Part shown: piece after piece, positions 34,083 to 45,854 of the stretch
Layout of the letters: each line of letters begins with the position of its first letter
Numbering within the stretch: position 1 is the first letter of the stretch
Assembly: GCF_014066305.1 (NCBI RefSeq)
Contig: NW_023501119.1
Span: 62,001 to 126,000 of the forward strand
Origin: Letharia columbiana
Taxonomy: Eukaryota; Ascomycota; Lecanoromycetes; Lecanorales; Parmeliaceae
DNA length: 64,000 bases
Direction: 5' to 3'
Position numbers and translations under genes: made by a program
Notes under the pieces: generated by a model
What the model saw: only the letters and a program-made list of their open reading frames with translations
Told to the model about the DNA's origin: nothing
Database searches by the model: none

Positions 34083-35195
34083 GTTTTGGCTTTCCAACGG
34101 GGTTTTGGCGGTGGGTGTGAGTCGGTCGCTGTCATAGGAGGAGGAGGAGGGTTGGCTTGGTTTCCGATTGCGTCATTCTGTGGCGCGCAGTGTTTCCGGT
34201 GTGGGTCATTGGAAGGGAAAGCGGCGTAGTAGGGTGGATGTATACATGGTCGATGGATGGAGGTCACGGAGAGATTCTGAATGCCGACTAGCGAGTCAGC
34301 GCCACTACGTCCTTCTTTTTCTTCTTTTTCTCTCAACGCGGAACAGGAACGTGTGGGGAGGTGCTCGACTCGTTTAGGGTAGAGGAGAGGGAATGGTTGT
34401 GTCTATCACCCACTTCCTTGTTCGCCAACTAGCTTTTATGGGACAGCCGGTCTCCTCGGATAGGTATCAGCGACGGGTCTGTCTTGATAGCAAGATTCAC
34501 GGAAGATTCTCTTGGGGATGTTGTTAGTTTACACATTACGTTACGTGCACTTTAGTACCTGCATACTGTGTATCAAGTCATCTATACCAGGCGGTCACAT
34601 TTCAAGATCGGAGTGGAGGATTCGCGTCGAGTCCGGCTCGGATGATCGGGCCGGGCGACATCACGCTGGAGATCGAAGACACGTTCCTTGCGGGAGACTT
34701 TGAGGTCTGATGAGGTGGCGGAGGGAACGATCGGTGCTGGTGACGGTGAATGAGATGTCGGCGTTTGAGTTGGTGGATGGGAAAGCTTTCGGAAGGGAGG
34801 GTAGGAGGTGTTGCTGCGTTGGGATCGCGGAAGTCGAGTATTGGATGATAACACGGGTGAAGCGTCTCGGTCGGGCGACTGGGTATGCTCTTGGGTAGTC
34901 ACGTTGCTGTGGAATTGGCTTTCTCTGGCTCCGGTCTGTTTTCTGAATATACTGCCAAAGGGCGAGGAAGTGATGTGATGAGACTTGGGGCAAAAGTAAC
35001 AACACTCATCGAGGCCAAAAGACCCTGATATTTGGTGGACTTGCGCGCGTAAATCTACTAACTTTTTTGGGGCTATTAATTCTAATATATGACGAGATTG
35101 AGTTTGAAAATGAAGGGCCCGATTTGTTAGAAGCTCGAAGCAAGGGGTTCTACCTTTGGCGGAAAAACCTTGCACGTTGTCTGTTGATGCTTTGG
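33527..35195. other. 1.7-kb intergenic region
   Basis: Contains a TTAC microsatellite. A minus frame at 34582-35175 is Ser/Pro-rich without family text and is overlapped by other open frames; I do not support a gene. Confidence 0.5.
34047..34082. repeat. (CTTA)n microsatellite
   Basis: About nine uninterrupted units of the tetranucleotide. Confidence 0.95.
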
Positions 35196-36026
35196 TTACA
35201 TCGTGTCCAAAAGTTTATACTCGCTTGGCGACAGCGTTCGGGTAACATTCGTGAGCACGCTTAGACTCGGAAGACGAAGTGTTGCATTCTTCAGTACATC
35301 GGCCCAGTCTTCATTGCTGACAGGAACGATGGGGATTCCGCCGCTCATGTAGCAGTTGATGACAGCGCTGAATAGCGAATCGCTGTCGTACATGTATAGC
35401 GTCGCCGCTGGCTGCTTTGTGGTTGCTATTTGCATTGGTTGAAGTTAGTGAAGCGCGGCTTAGATGTGAGAGGAGGAGAAAGCCTGAGAGAAAAATACAC
35501 AGGAAGGATATCCATCCGCCCCGAGGCGGATTGAACGCAAAACAACTTCGTAGCCGTGCGGACCGGTCTATGACGTTCCTCCATGTCGCAGTAAACGTCG
35601 GGTCGATAACCCCTGGACTACCTGAGACGCCTTGACTCATGAGCGCTATGCGGCAGGAGTCTAAACTTTTTTTTCAGCCAATTGCACAACATTCAAATGG
35701 CGAATTGCTGATAGCGGATGTGGAATTGGGGAATGCGACTTACAGTGTTTCCAGATTTTTGGAAGCTGTATTATCGCCTGTGGACGAAGGTTGTTGGTGA
35801 CCGAATGGAAAGGGGGCTCTTGAAATTGTGGCTCGGCGAAGAGGTGAGAGTACTGGGATTGGTAGCTGGCCACAGATTGTCTGGCGAAAGGTATTTCTAG
35901 CAGAGCTTGTTTGCAGTCGTCTACCTTTGGGGTGCCGAAAATCTCTTCGCTACAAATGAGGGAGCGGACAAGCGGAAAACAGATGCTGCATAGAAATAGG
36001 ATGCCTGTACTGAAGCAGGAGAACAT
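35196..36026 (-). CDS. small secreted cysteine-containing protein, paralogue A
   Basis: Minus-strand exons 36026-35744, 35660-35499 and 35425-35196 give 224 residues. A clear signal peptide (FSTGILFLCSICFPLVRS) is followed by CSEEIFGTPKVDDCKQALL, QLPKIWKHYSCRIALMSQGV, a cysteine in LRSCFAFNPPRGGW and a later CYMSGGIPIVP. The spacing (C, FG.P, DC..AL, then LP..W, C.IAL, GG) matches the divergent gene to the right, so the two are paralogues. Both introns (83 and 73 nt) fall at the same places relative to these blocks as in the partner. The pattern resembles a common but uncharacterised secreted family in Dothideomycetes; function unknown, apoplastic role possible. Confidence 0.8.
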
Positions 36027-36449
36027 CGTGTCCTTGGTGGAAATGGTAGGTTGGACCCATTTGACGAGCGGTGTGTATGACCGAGGGGAGGGGATTCTAT
36101 ATTTTCGACGGATGAAGCTTCTGGAATTGCATGTCTATGCTCACACGGAGAAGCGCAGGCCTTCAGCGTTCAACAGGGCAGATGACATCCGCAATAGGAC
36201 GTGCGTCGGAAGTAGACATGCCGGCGGCTCTGCGCCTATACCGATTATTTTTCAAGGCCCAAGCGATTAGGTATGTTTCTTCAAGTGGAAGGTTACGTCT
36301 TGACATCATGATTGATCAATCTCTCTCTCTTAATCAGAACTCACCACGAGCCAGGAAACTCCCAGACAGCACAGCCAAGAAGTCCCGATGTTTATTTCCA
36401 TGATCTAATTTTCAGATGCCGTGCGGATGACGCGGACCATCCACACACG
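36027..36449. promoter_or_regulatory. divergent promoter of the two secreted paralogues
   Basis: 423 bp between the start codons of two divergently oriented paralogues. Includes a short CT-rich run (36321-36331). No specific site named. Confidence 0.5.
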
Positions 36450-37233
36450 ATGTTGCCACAGCGAGCCTCATACTTGTCGCTGAACTATCTTCACATTTTC
36501 TGCTTAGCTTTGGGGCTCGCTCATATGTCTGTTGTGGAGGCTTTCGTATTCTGTAGCAGAGAAACTTTCGGGGTTCCCAGCTATAGAGACTGCATGGGCG
36601 CACTATCGGCAGTGCCAACGGATGACGTGGTACAATTTTTCGTCGAGCAGCAGCTCCGTACAGGATTACCAGAAGCCAATTGGGCGCGATTCGCTGATCC
36701 TCGTACCAGTGGGTCGCAGAAAGAAGTTCTGCAGGTGCCGAAATTGTGGAGTCATGGTCGGTCTAGCTGAAGCATCGTGACGAGGCCCATGACTGACGAC
36801 AGCACCTAGGGCATTGCAACATTGCGTTGCTGAGTTATGTTCATGGTGAGGAGGGTGTTCAACTCTCGGCTGCGTCGTGGTCGAAAATATTCGCCGCTGG
36901 ATTGCAGACGCTGATGACGTGTCTTGCTTCCAACCATCAAGGTGGTGCTGCTGTAGTCAATGGTAAGGTTGCATCTCAATATCCAATGTTCAAGACCGGG
37001 AGTGTCGCTAACAACTTGGGCATTTCAAAGGCATTCTAGGTTTTCCATCGCTTTCGGTATTCGTGTGGCAGGATGGATCGGGATTTGACCGGACGATGAA
37101 TAACTACATGAGCGCGCCATTTCCGGCATGGATCGATCCAAGTAATCCAGCGACTCTGCAAAGCAATGTCTCTTTCTTGGGCAATTTGACGACGACGGGA
37201 ATCTTGCTCAGGGCGCATGCATCAATGTCATAG
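36450..37233 (+). CDS. small secreted cysteine-containing protein, paralogue B
   Basis: Exons 36450-36756, 36810-36962 and 37031-37233 give 220 residues. The N-terminus is a signal peptide (YLHIFCLALGLAHMSVVEA), then FCSRETFGVPSYRDCMGAL, VLQVPKLWSHGHCNIALLSY, a cysteine in LQTLMTCLASNHQGGAAVV, and a C-terminal domain with PSLSVFVWQDG and two N-glycosylation sites. Blocks and intron positions correspond to paralogue A across the shared promoter, so the pair arose by an inverted duplication and has diverged strongly. No catalytic motif is visible. Confidence 0.8.
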
Positions 37234-39225
37234 TGCTACCTTCTTTCGCTTGTGATATTTGTAGCCATGTCACAAGATGTGTCATAGGCAGGCAGCATGA
37301 ATAGGAAGTGTGAATTTGGGGATAGATTGCCCTTGCCTCGTTTCGATTCTGGTACAGAGCAACCTTCCTGGTTGATCTGAAAGGTAGTCAACACACCTGG
37401 CTCGGAGCATTGTCTTTTAGATAGTAGTAATTGCGAGAGTCCAACTTTATGTGGACAGAGGATGTATGCATTGTCACTTCTTGGTACAATTGTCCCTTTG
37501 GCCTCGCGTACCACTTTCACGCTGATGGTGGATGGTACTTTGTATTTGAGAAGATTGAGATCCTCGCGAAAGATAAAGAGGCACGCGCGACCAAATCCGG
37601 ACTAGCGCTGTACTGCCAAAATTGAACATGGTTCCCCGCTTTTCAGAAAATAAGAAGCACCGCAACACCATTGTACCAGCGCCACTAGGAATCGAACCTG
37701 ATCCGAACTGAATACCACCAACAACATGTTTCATCTTCCTTCTTTCCTGGTCCGAAATATTATACAAGTAAATAAATGTCACTGCTCATCAACACTGCAA
37801 CCAGACGACTACTAAAGTAAGACCCGCGCCTGCACTCTCATGGTCTAAAATCTGACGTTGAGACTGGTGAAACGCCGTCATCACCATCATCGTGTCCCAG
37901 TGAAAGACTTCAATGGCGCAGACCAAGCATGATTGGCCTGATATATAAGTCTCGGAGGTCTGTTTGGGGGTGGGGATGACTGGATTGTCATTGTCACACG
38001 TAATGAGTGGCCCCGATCACCAAGGGATCAGCTAAAGGATGTGCCGTGCGGCGGGCAGAAACCTCATCCTTACTCTTAAATCAAGCATGCCGGTTGGAAA
38101 GATAGACTGTGCACCACTCTGCGGCACAGCGTTTCGCCAAACCACACAACACCTCCTCCTCGTTGGGGACGGTTTGCGGGCCTTGCCACACCCGAATTAT
38201 ATGCAGGTCTGCCATCCCATTCGATCTCAGAGCGCAGAGGTTTCGGGAGATCTCCTTCATCCTTGACCTCAACGCAGGAGACTTGGAAATGGACGCGCGG
38301 CAGGATTTTCTCGTGTCTTGATAACATGGCTACTTGGTCGTGGGAACCGTCTCCATTCATCCGGCAGACTCAAACCTAATCAATCGAGAACGTCTATAGG
38401 GTAATCGTCCCGACTGCTGAGCCATTCCCAGATCCGCTCTTCCGTATCGGAGGCCCTAATTGAGGACCACTTGGAGTCTGAACTGTCCGGAAGACCTTTT
38501 GAGATGATGGCGCACCGGAATGCCCAGCGTGAGGGAATGAAGTGCACAATTTGTATCGGAGCGCGTAGGGTAATCGAGCATCACCTCATTGCCCGCATAG
38601 TTTTCTACCCCAGGTTGCAGTATCTCACACCGATGTGTCTACCGTCGGCTCCTAGATTCACATATCGCATGACTTGGAGAGACTTTCAGCTTTCCCGTCT
38701 TCTACTCTCGTTACGGGATAGAGGGGCTGAAAACCCGGTGCCCGTGACGCACGTGACTCATTCCAGTAATCATTCAACTTTAACAGCGCCGTTTCATACG
38801 AACATCTCAGGAGCCAAATGACACTGTTCGTCGGCTTCCATTACCACCTCCTTCTGGTACTCGTACACATGTCCGCTAGGACCGGCACATACGCCGCCCA
38901 CGTTCTTTCTTCCACCAGCAAAATTGGAATCTTCGTCGGCTTCGTTCGCCATTGCCTAATTCTTTTGAGACAGCTCTGGCATAGGAACCGTATGTCACAT
39001 CGCTTCTCTTGAGCAGTGTTTCGATTTTGTGTGCCACACCAGTACATCGAAGATCAATATGAATTTCCCCTCAACGACGGGTGGAAACACCTTCTGCGTC
39101 ACTGACCATGGTGTACCATGATATATTTGCTGTTGGTTCTGCGGAAAAGGTGTATATATGGCCTCGGATGTCTTTTTCATAGACCATCATCGACATTGCC
39201 CTTCGATGGATCTCAAGTCTCCAAT
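37234..39225. other. 2-kb intergenic region
   Basis: No supported gene. Short open frames (for example 38471-38821 +) have no family text. A tRNA-T-arm-like string near 37695 was checked and rejected. Confidence 0.5.
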
Positions 39226-41423
39226 ATGTTCCTCATCATGTCTCCAACTTTTGTCGCTTCCATACTTTATCTCTCCGCGCTCGCAACCGCTCTTCCAAAG
39301 GCTACGCCGGTGATTGAAGATCGACAAACTCCAACATCCGACAACATTCTCCAGGCTCGACAAACACCATTCAGTCCGGCCCAGCAAGCATCCGCAGTAG
39401 CACAGTGCAAAAGTGGGGACCTCAACATCCCTACCGTCACGGATTGGATAAATCTTCAGATCGACGACTGGTTCGATATCTTCTGGACTGACGTGCCAGC
39501 AATATACTACAACAATCATGTTACACCTCCCACTGTTCCGTATGTGATATCCGAAATATATCAACGGGATGGCATCACGTGCACAATAGCCGACTGTAAA
39601 GAGCCATCCACCCTCACCCAGTCGGAGTCATTGTGCTTACAACGTGTAGCTTGCATCACTGTCTCTCTCCAGTGCTCCGATTGGCTGACACCAGCGCCTA
39701 ATGGATCGTTCGATGCCGTCCGTGCTTACGTGTTTTATAATGGCTGGAGGGCCCTTGCAGGTTTGTGAGATCCCTCCTCGATGACCGCCCGCCCTTCCAG
39801 CTTACATCATGTTCAGAGTTGTTTTACCAGATGAATGTAGCAACGGCTTCTTCCGAAGTCAATCAGATTAGTGTTGCAAGCGTCATTGGATCGGTATATC
39901 ATTCTACCCCCTACTAATGTAAGCATCTCTCACTGAACACCCATCGGGTAGACCTTTGGCAACGATACCTCTTCTGGCGGTCCATCGTGGGACAAGACCA
40001 CATCTGCTGGTACCCCGGCAATTGGAGGTGTATCTGCCATTCTTGGAGCTCTGTCAGTGAGTCAGGATTTCACTCTATCCCTCGAGCGCTTGGTAAGCTT
40101 TGGTGGCTCAACATGTGCTAGTTCGGCACTGCTTCCTCCGCGACCGGTGTAATTGGCAGTCTCCTGAGTGGGATTGTAGGCGGCATCAGTCTTGGAGACG
40201 CAGCCCCTGCAGACCCCCGGATTGACAGCATAAATGATTTGGAAGGTTCAATGGAGACTCTGTACTGGTCACTCAACAATGGACTAGCCGTTACCTATCA
40301 AACCGTCCTGCTCTGGAACAATGGCAGTGGAGGTGGTTTCCCCCAAGTCCAGGATCTCCTCAAGGGAGGCGCCTTCGTTGATGAGGGGGTCGGCCAAAGT
40401 AGCCTTCTTTCTTCGATCGAAGACCAGACATTCTATGACAATATGCGCGATGGTTCGGCCCGTATCTTTGGCTGGACGGCTATCAATACGGTGTGGAGAG
40501 ATGCAGATGTATTCATTGTGTACCTGCCTTATAACGCTCACATTCCGCCGTATACCAATTTTCAAGTACGCTATTCCCATCTCTCTAACGTGAAGGCATT
40601 CGCTGTGATGATTCAGCTATCGATCCTGACTGACTTTTTCTCCCACCACTGTAGCAATCAGACTGCCAAGCTCTCTTGACGTCCCATACTTGGGCAACTC
40701 CCACGCTGTGTGAAGGCGACGGCATGACCATTCTGGTCGGCGACGCTTCAAACCCTAGCATCGGCCCTGGCGTCGCTCCCCATGGATACAGCAGCACAAT
40801 CGATATCGCCGGGGTCCCCTTTGACTACCATAACGTTATGGCATCCAGTGTGGGTGCTTGGCAGCACACGGGTTTCAACGCTAATATCTCGAATCCGCTC
40901 GTCGCGGGCTTGCAGACAGGGAACATTGATGTGTCTGATTTGGGCGATGTGCAGAGTCTTGGAGATCTGCCGATGACTACTGAAGGGTACGTACATTACT
41001 TCTCTGATCAACGAACCTGCAGACATTCTTCCTTCCACCAAGTGCTCTTTCTTCTTCCCTTCCTAGCCCTATCTTATGCGCCCCATCCTCTCCTAAATAC
41101 TTGCCTGAGCCTTACCTACACCCCGAAGAAGCAACATCCACACTGCTAACTCCCAACTCTCCTCTACTAGCGTCTTCAACCTCCCCGTCTGCCAACTTTT
41201 CGACTTCAACAGCGTCTACGGCTTCTACCCGCCCAATGAACAAACCAATCCGCAATTTTGGTGCGGATGTCTATACGCGAGTGCCAATTCGCCAGCGGCA
41301 CCGTCGCAACTTTTCAGTGATCACATCTCCAGTGGGCTCACTGCGGCGGTTAAGAGTGCGAACCCTTGTTGTGTGTTCGATGGGACGGATTATCCGAGTG
41401 GGTGCGGGGAGTCACCATCATAA
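39226..41423 (+). CDS. secreted protein of unknown function, probably truncated
   Basis: Exons 39226-39760, 39817-39893, 39952-40056, 40122-40565, 40655-40986 and 41171-41423 join in one frame to 581 residues. A signal peptide (TFVASILYLSALATALP) is followed by a region with two dibasic QAR/EDR-type sites, then a long extracellular-looking domain. That domain has scattered cysteines (GITCTIADCKEPS, SLCLQRVACITVSLQC, NPCCVFDG) and conserved-looking text (NNGLAVTYQTVLLWNNGSGG, PFDYHNVMASSVGAWQHTGF, NLPVCQLFDFNSVYGFYPP). No catalytic motif recognised; it resembles uncharacterised secreted fungal proteins. The frame stops at TAA 41421-41423, but coding text continues beyond it, so the original protein was probably longer. 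Intron 5 is long (184 nt). Confidence 0.75.
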
Positions 41424-41676
41424 GGGTACTGTCAGGGAATCAAAGCGAGGGAGACGGACCATGCTGGCCATGCGTTTACGAAGTGCTTGAAGGTAAATAT
41501 TATCTGATTTCATTGGCTTCTTGGTTCGAGGTCTCTGCATGTCATGCTCGGTACATATGATGGTCCTTGTGAATTGTTTCCTTTACTCTATACACATCTC
41601 TTCATACTGACATGTCCACTTCACCGTACTGTTTCGATAGAATTGTGGCTACCCTACATTACCTCCCTGGACGTAA
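41424..41676 (+). pseudogene. cut-off 3' coding end of the preceding secreted-protein gene
   Basis: Directly after TAA 41421-41423 the same frame continues for 23 codons with cysteine-bearing text (GYCQGIKARETDHAG, HAFTKCLK) to a donor at 41493 (gtaaat). A phase-0 exon 41641-41676 follows (NCGYPTLPPWT, stop). The stop is consistent with CAA changed to TAA, a CpA-to-TpA change. An intron 41373-41435 with the weak donor gtgttc would also bypass the stop in frame. Confidence 0.5.
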
Positions 41677-42779
41677 AATGCCGGAAGCCAAGTGTCCCAC
41701 CGACATGAACGGTCAAGCCTAGATCTAATCAGTTCCTTCCGCAACCTGCTTACAACTTGATTTCGTAGATTTTCGTACCTGTGTTTCATCGTGTAGCTTC
41801 TGACGATGACGAGTAGATTGGATAGCAGTGTGGGAAGGCAGGACGTGGCACGCTTAGACATACTCTCTACCCTGCCTTGTGGAGATAATCAGAGAGGCAA
41901 GCTGAGCGGGAAGACTACAACACCTTTCAATCAGATTGACGATGCCAAGAGCCAAGCAAATAAAATTTATCTGATAGAATGTTTTGGGTTTAGCGCGAGC
42001 TCTTGATACTCTACCACGATGTGAGTCCTTTAGGGATGGGCCAATACGCATCCATTTAACCTACAACAGTGTGTTGTACTGCATTATATCTCCTGCCCTC
42101 AAATCCATATACAAAGGGTGACACTCGCTAGTGGGGGCTACGTGGCGGCCGATGTGGCAGCTGATGTAAGAACCGTGGCTGCTGATTAAATCTCTTGCAG
42201 CCTTGCATCTGTGCCATTTTTCGGTGATCAAGTAGAGGGCCAATGGACAGCGGGCTGACATAGACATCCAGCGCCTATCACTCCTTCCGTGAGCTTAGTT
42301 GCATACGATGCCAAGCCGAACACGCACCTGTTCAGGCTTAGTGCTCCGGTAGCATCTAGCCGAGAGCGCCCGCCAACGACAAGTAACCGTGCGAGGTGGC
42401 GGCAACGTGATGCCTTGCATTCGACTACTCCCCTTGAGAAACAACTGAAAGGAACTTCTCGGTACTGTTGAGCCAATCTCAAGGATGTTGTCTTCAAAGT
42501 ATTTGGGGAAGAAAAGAAAAAGAAAAACAGCTGTGGCCACAGCAGGGTCAGTTGCTCTGCGATCCGATTGAGCGTCCTATCGAGCATTAAAGACGGACGC
42601 TGTCGCTGATTTTCCCCGTGATTAATATGCCAGCTGATGCGCAACGTCTACGGCACAAGCTCTGCTTAAGCCATTCAGGGGAACAAGCCCTTTTGACACC
42701 AAGCTCTATTCCCCTTGACCTTTGAATTCTGATATATCCGCTCACACATGCAGACTTAACGCTATCTGTCTCATACGTG
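41677..42779. other. 1.1-kb intergenic region
   Basis: Upstream region of the transcription-factor-like gene. Open frames on both strands lack family text. Confidence 0.5.
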
Positions 42780-44878
42780 ATGCCGTCACCCAGCAGAACC
42801 AATGGTGGTGCAGCTGCAGGGTCAGCTGAAGGATCGGGCCCGAAGAAATGGCAATTCGTCAACGTCAGCGAGCCGAAGAAGAACCAAGACAAGGATGTCA
42901 TAAGTATAGTACGCGCTCATGCTATGCGTAATGTACGCCGGAATCAGCGATTGGAGCTCATGGCCCAGTATCAGAAGAGGCTAAAAACCAAGGCCCCAAA
43001 ATCGGAACATGCGGATTCAAGCGTGACAGCTGAGCACTCTCTACAAATGAATCCAAATGGTTGGTTTACGGGTGATAAGGCAGATGCCGACGGGCCGGTG
43101 GCACTGCACGAGATGCTCTCTAAGCTTGGGTTCATCAATATGGGTCATCTAGCGAGCAGAAATGAGGCTGAACCTGCGGCTGAATGTGATGAGCAAGCAC
43201 AACGTTCAGACTATTGGCCGAGCTACGGCGAAGAGGAGACGCGAGCTCTCATGCGCCCTATGCCCGGGACATGCCGTACTGGATCCCCAAAGTCGTTGGT
43301 TGGAGACGGGGTGTTTGATCCGTTCAATGCTATGCCGATTGCTAGCTGCAACAACTACAATGGCTACATTTTAAATCACTGTTAGTGTCTCTTCCGCATC
43401 TCTTTCCTATTTTTTCATGGACACTATGAAACGTGTATTCCTATTTACTAATCTCTTCTATCCATAGTCGCTTCGGTTATAGCTCTCAGCTGCCTACCAG
43501 TTGACCAGGGTAAGGGTCAGAACCCTCTCACGAAGATCTGGCTTCCCTATGCTTTGCAAGACTCCACCCTTCTTCTCGCCACTCTCACATTCGCACAAGC
43601 ACATCTAGAAATTCTGTCTGGTGATTGTAAAAGTCAAAGAACTCTTCTTCGCAAAGGCGACTCAATCAAGGCTGTCAACGCGAAGTTGGGGGACCGTGAG
43701 CATGCATTGTCCAATGAGACTATTGGATCGGTGGCGATGCTTGCCGCAATGGAAGTATGTCAAGAGACTCGTCTGCTTGCATGTTCTGGTACAGTCGAAA
43801 ATTCAGTCTGACTGACGTGAAACTTCATAGAGCATCCTCGGCAATTACAAGGAATTCCAAATCCATATGAATGGTCTACAAAGGATTGTGTACATGCGCG
43901 GTGGACTGCAAAGCTTAGGATGGGACGGCGTTCTTCATATGTTCATTGCATGGTATTTCACCCCCCTTTTTCTGGCCAAGCGTGGAAACAGGCTGGACCC
44001 GTCGGAACAAAGACATTGACTAGCTATTTAGGCAAGACCTGCTATCTTCCGCAATGATGGCTTCAGCTCTACCATACGAACAAACGCCCTGCTGTCTTCT
44101 CATTCGAGGCGATCTGCCCTACTCCAATCCGATCTTCCCCGAATTTGGCCTCTCGACGGAGCTTTGTGGCGAGATCGCCGCTGCGTTCCAAAACATGCGC
44201 TACCTCTCTCGAAAGATTAACAACTGGGATACAACCCAGACCACTCGGGACATCATGTCCTTCAGCAAGATGCGTACGAACATCGTCGACAAATTGCTGT
44301 CATTCGCGAACCGAAAGCCAGCGGCAGAAATGACCAACCTCGACTACCACATCGAAACATGTCGTCTCGCCGCTCTGATCTACATCAAAGTCGCTCTCCA
44401 CATGTACTTCCCCCTCTGCGCCATCATCCGAAGCCTAAAAGCCCAGCTCATGAACACCATCAAACAAGGCGAAGCCAACCACACCATCGGCCTCGGCGCT
44501 CGCCCACCACCGGGCTCCATCACATGGGCCCTCTTCATCTGCGGCAGTCTCCCCCTCGACAAGGACGAAGAAGAGTGGTTCGCCGTCCGCATAGCCAGAG
44601 GGATCAGGCCGTCCGGTGTCGAGACGTGGGCTGAGATGGAAGAGCACTTGGGACGGATTTGCTGGCTCCCCAAGCGGAACACGCCTACTTGTAGGAGTCT
44701 GTGGCGGAGGGTGGGGAGTCTCCATGCAGAGTACTGGGCTGCTCAGGTGCGTGTGGTGGCGTCGGATGGGAATAGGAGTGGACTGTATTATTGGTATCCT
44801 CGTTCTGAAGAGGAGTTCTCGCGCCGTCAGGGATCGTCTAACGAAACGATGTCGGGTCAGCGAGAATGCATCGGATGA
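42780..44878 (+). CDS. fungal transcription-factor-like protein without Zn2Cys6 cluster
   Basis: Exons 42780-43380, 43468-43754, 43831-43952 and 44032-44878 give 618 residues. The N-terminus reads WQFVNVSEPKKNQDKD followed by IVRAHAMRNVRRNQRLEL, the usual start of the large ascomycete family with a fungal-specific transcription-factor C-terminal domain (PF11951-like) but no binuclear zinc cluster. Middle helices follow: ASVIALSCLPVDQGKGQNPL, WLPYALQDSTLLLATLTFAQ and FQIHMNGLQRIVYMRGGLQS. The C-terminal region includes SITWALFICGSLPLDKDEEE. Probably nuclear; targets unknown. It lies beside the NRPS locus, which is only suggestive. Introns are 87, 76 and 79 nt. Confidence 0.82.
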
Positions 44879-45854
44879 GGTGTCGAGAAGACAGGAGCTA
44901 CTGCACACGACGTATAACATTCCAGCTTCTCCGCATCTACCAGAGGTGTAGAATTAGTGAGTCAGCGATGATTGTTCTGGGAGGGTTATCGATGGTTATA
45001 TTTTTGGCTCCATCCTTATGCCTTTGATACGTCCCCCTCTGCCGCTTTAGCATACTCCCATTGGAAACCCATTTCCCACCAATCAAACCAACAAAACCTG
45101 CATTTGCGCAACTCACTCCACGTCAGACGGTCTGATCCGCTGACAAAGCCGCACCTGCTTGCTTACTCAGGCACACGTGCAGTCGACTACCTTGGAGCAT
45201 CGATCGTGATGCTACGGATCGTACCTCGACCCCGACTCTTATCTCGGCTGATCATCCCGTTCACCACCACCCCAGCCCGATTAGTGAACTGATGACGGTG
45301 GTATCATGGTTGCGGGGCGCGGTGTCGGGTACGGTGGATATGGCATAGGCGGACGGTACAGTAGTATGAATGCTCGGGTTCTGCGAGTGTGGATGGATGC
45401 TGTGGTGGGGTGTAGGAAAATTGGGTGAGTGAGTGAGTGAGGTGGTGAGGGCTGGTGGGCGGGTGGTATGAGGAGGAGGTTCGGAAGGGGGGAGGGGTTT
45501 GGTGTGAGGATGTGGGCATGGTTCGTGGTGGGAGGTGTAGGGAGGAGGGTTTCGGCGTTTGCGTGGGTGTTGTTGACGTGGTTGGGGGGTCCTTTGGGGA
45601 TTCGGGAAGGGGGTGAGGACTTTCGGGGATATCGATGTGGTCGTGTCTGGAGGATTCATGATTGAGTGAAGTGGAGGAGGGTTGCGAAGGCTGAAGGTGG
45701 GGAAGTCGAGGGTGATGAGATTAGGCTGTTGGATTGGTGGGACTGGGGGGTTGAGAGGGTGAGTATGCCAGAGGGTAAACATCAGCGTTCGAAGAGTGAG
45801 TTGTGCGTACTTCGTGATTGACTGAGGAGTTCTCTGCATCGGCGCCACGAGAAA
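44879..45854. other. intergenic region, partly G-rich
   Basis: 45300-45800 is G-rich on the + strand with a short (GAGT)n run at 45424-45442. The matching Pro-rich minus frame is composition-driven. No gene supported. Confidence 0.5.

Noticed and set aside
34582..35175. 197-codon minus-strand open frame
   Set aside because: Low-complexity Ser/Pro text, overlapping open frames and no start or family evidence.
37670..37725. tRNA-like string with a GGTTCGATTCC T-loop (minus strand)
   Set aside because: The T stem pairs poorly and no acceptor stem or anticodon arm can be drawn around it.
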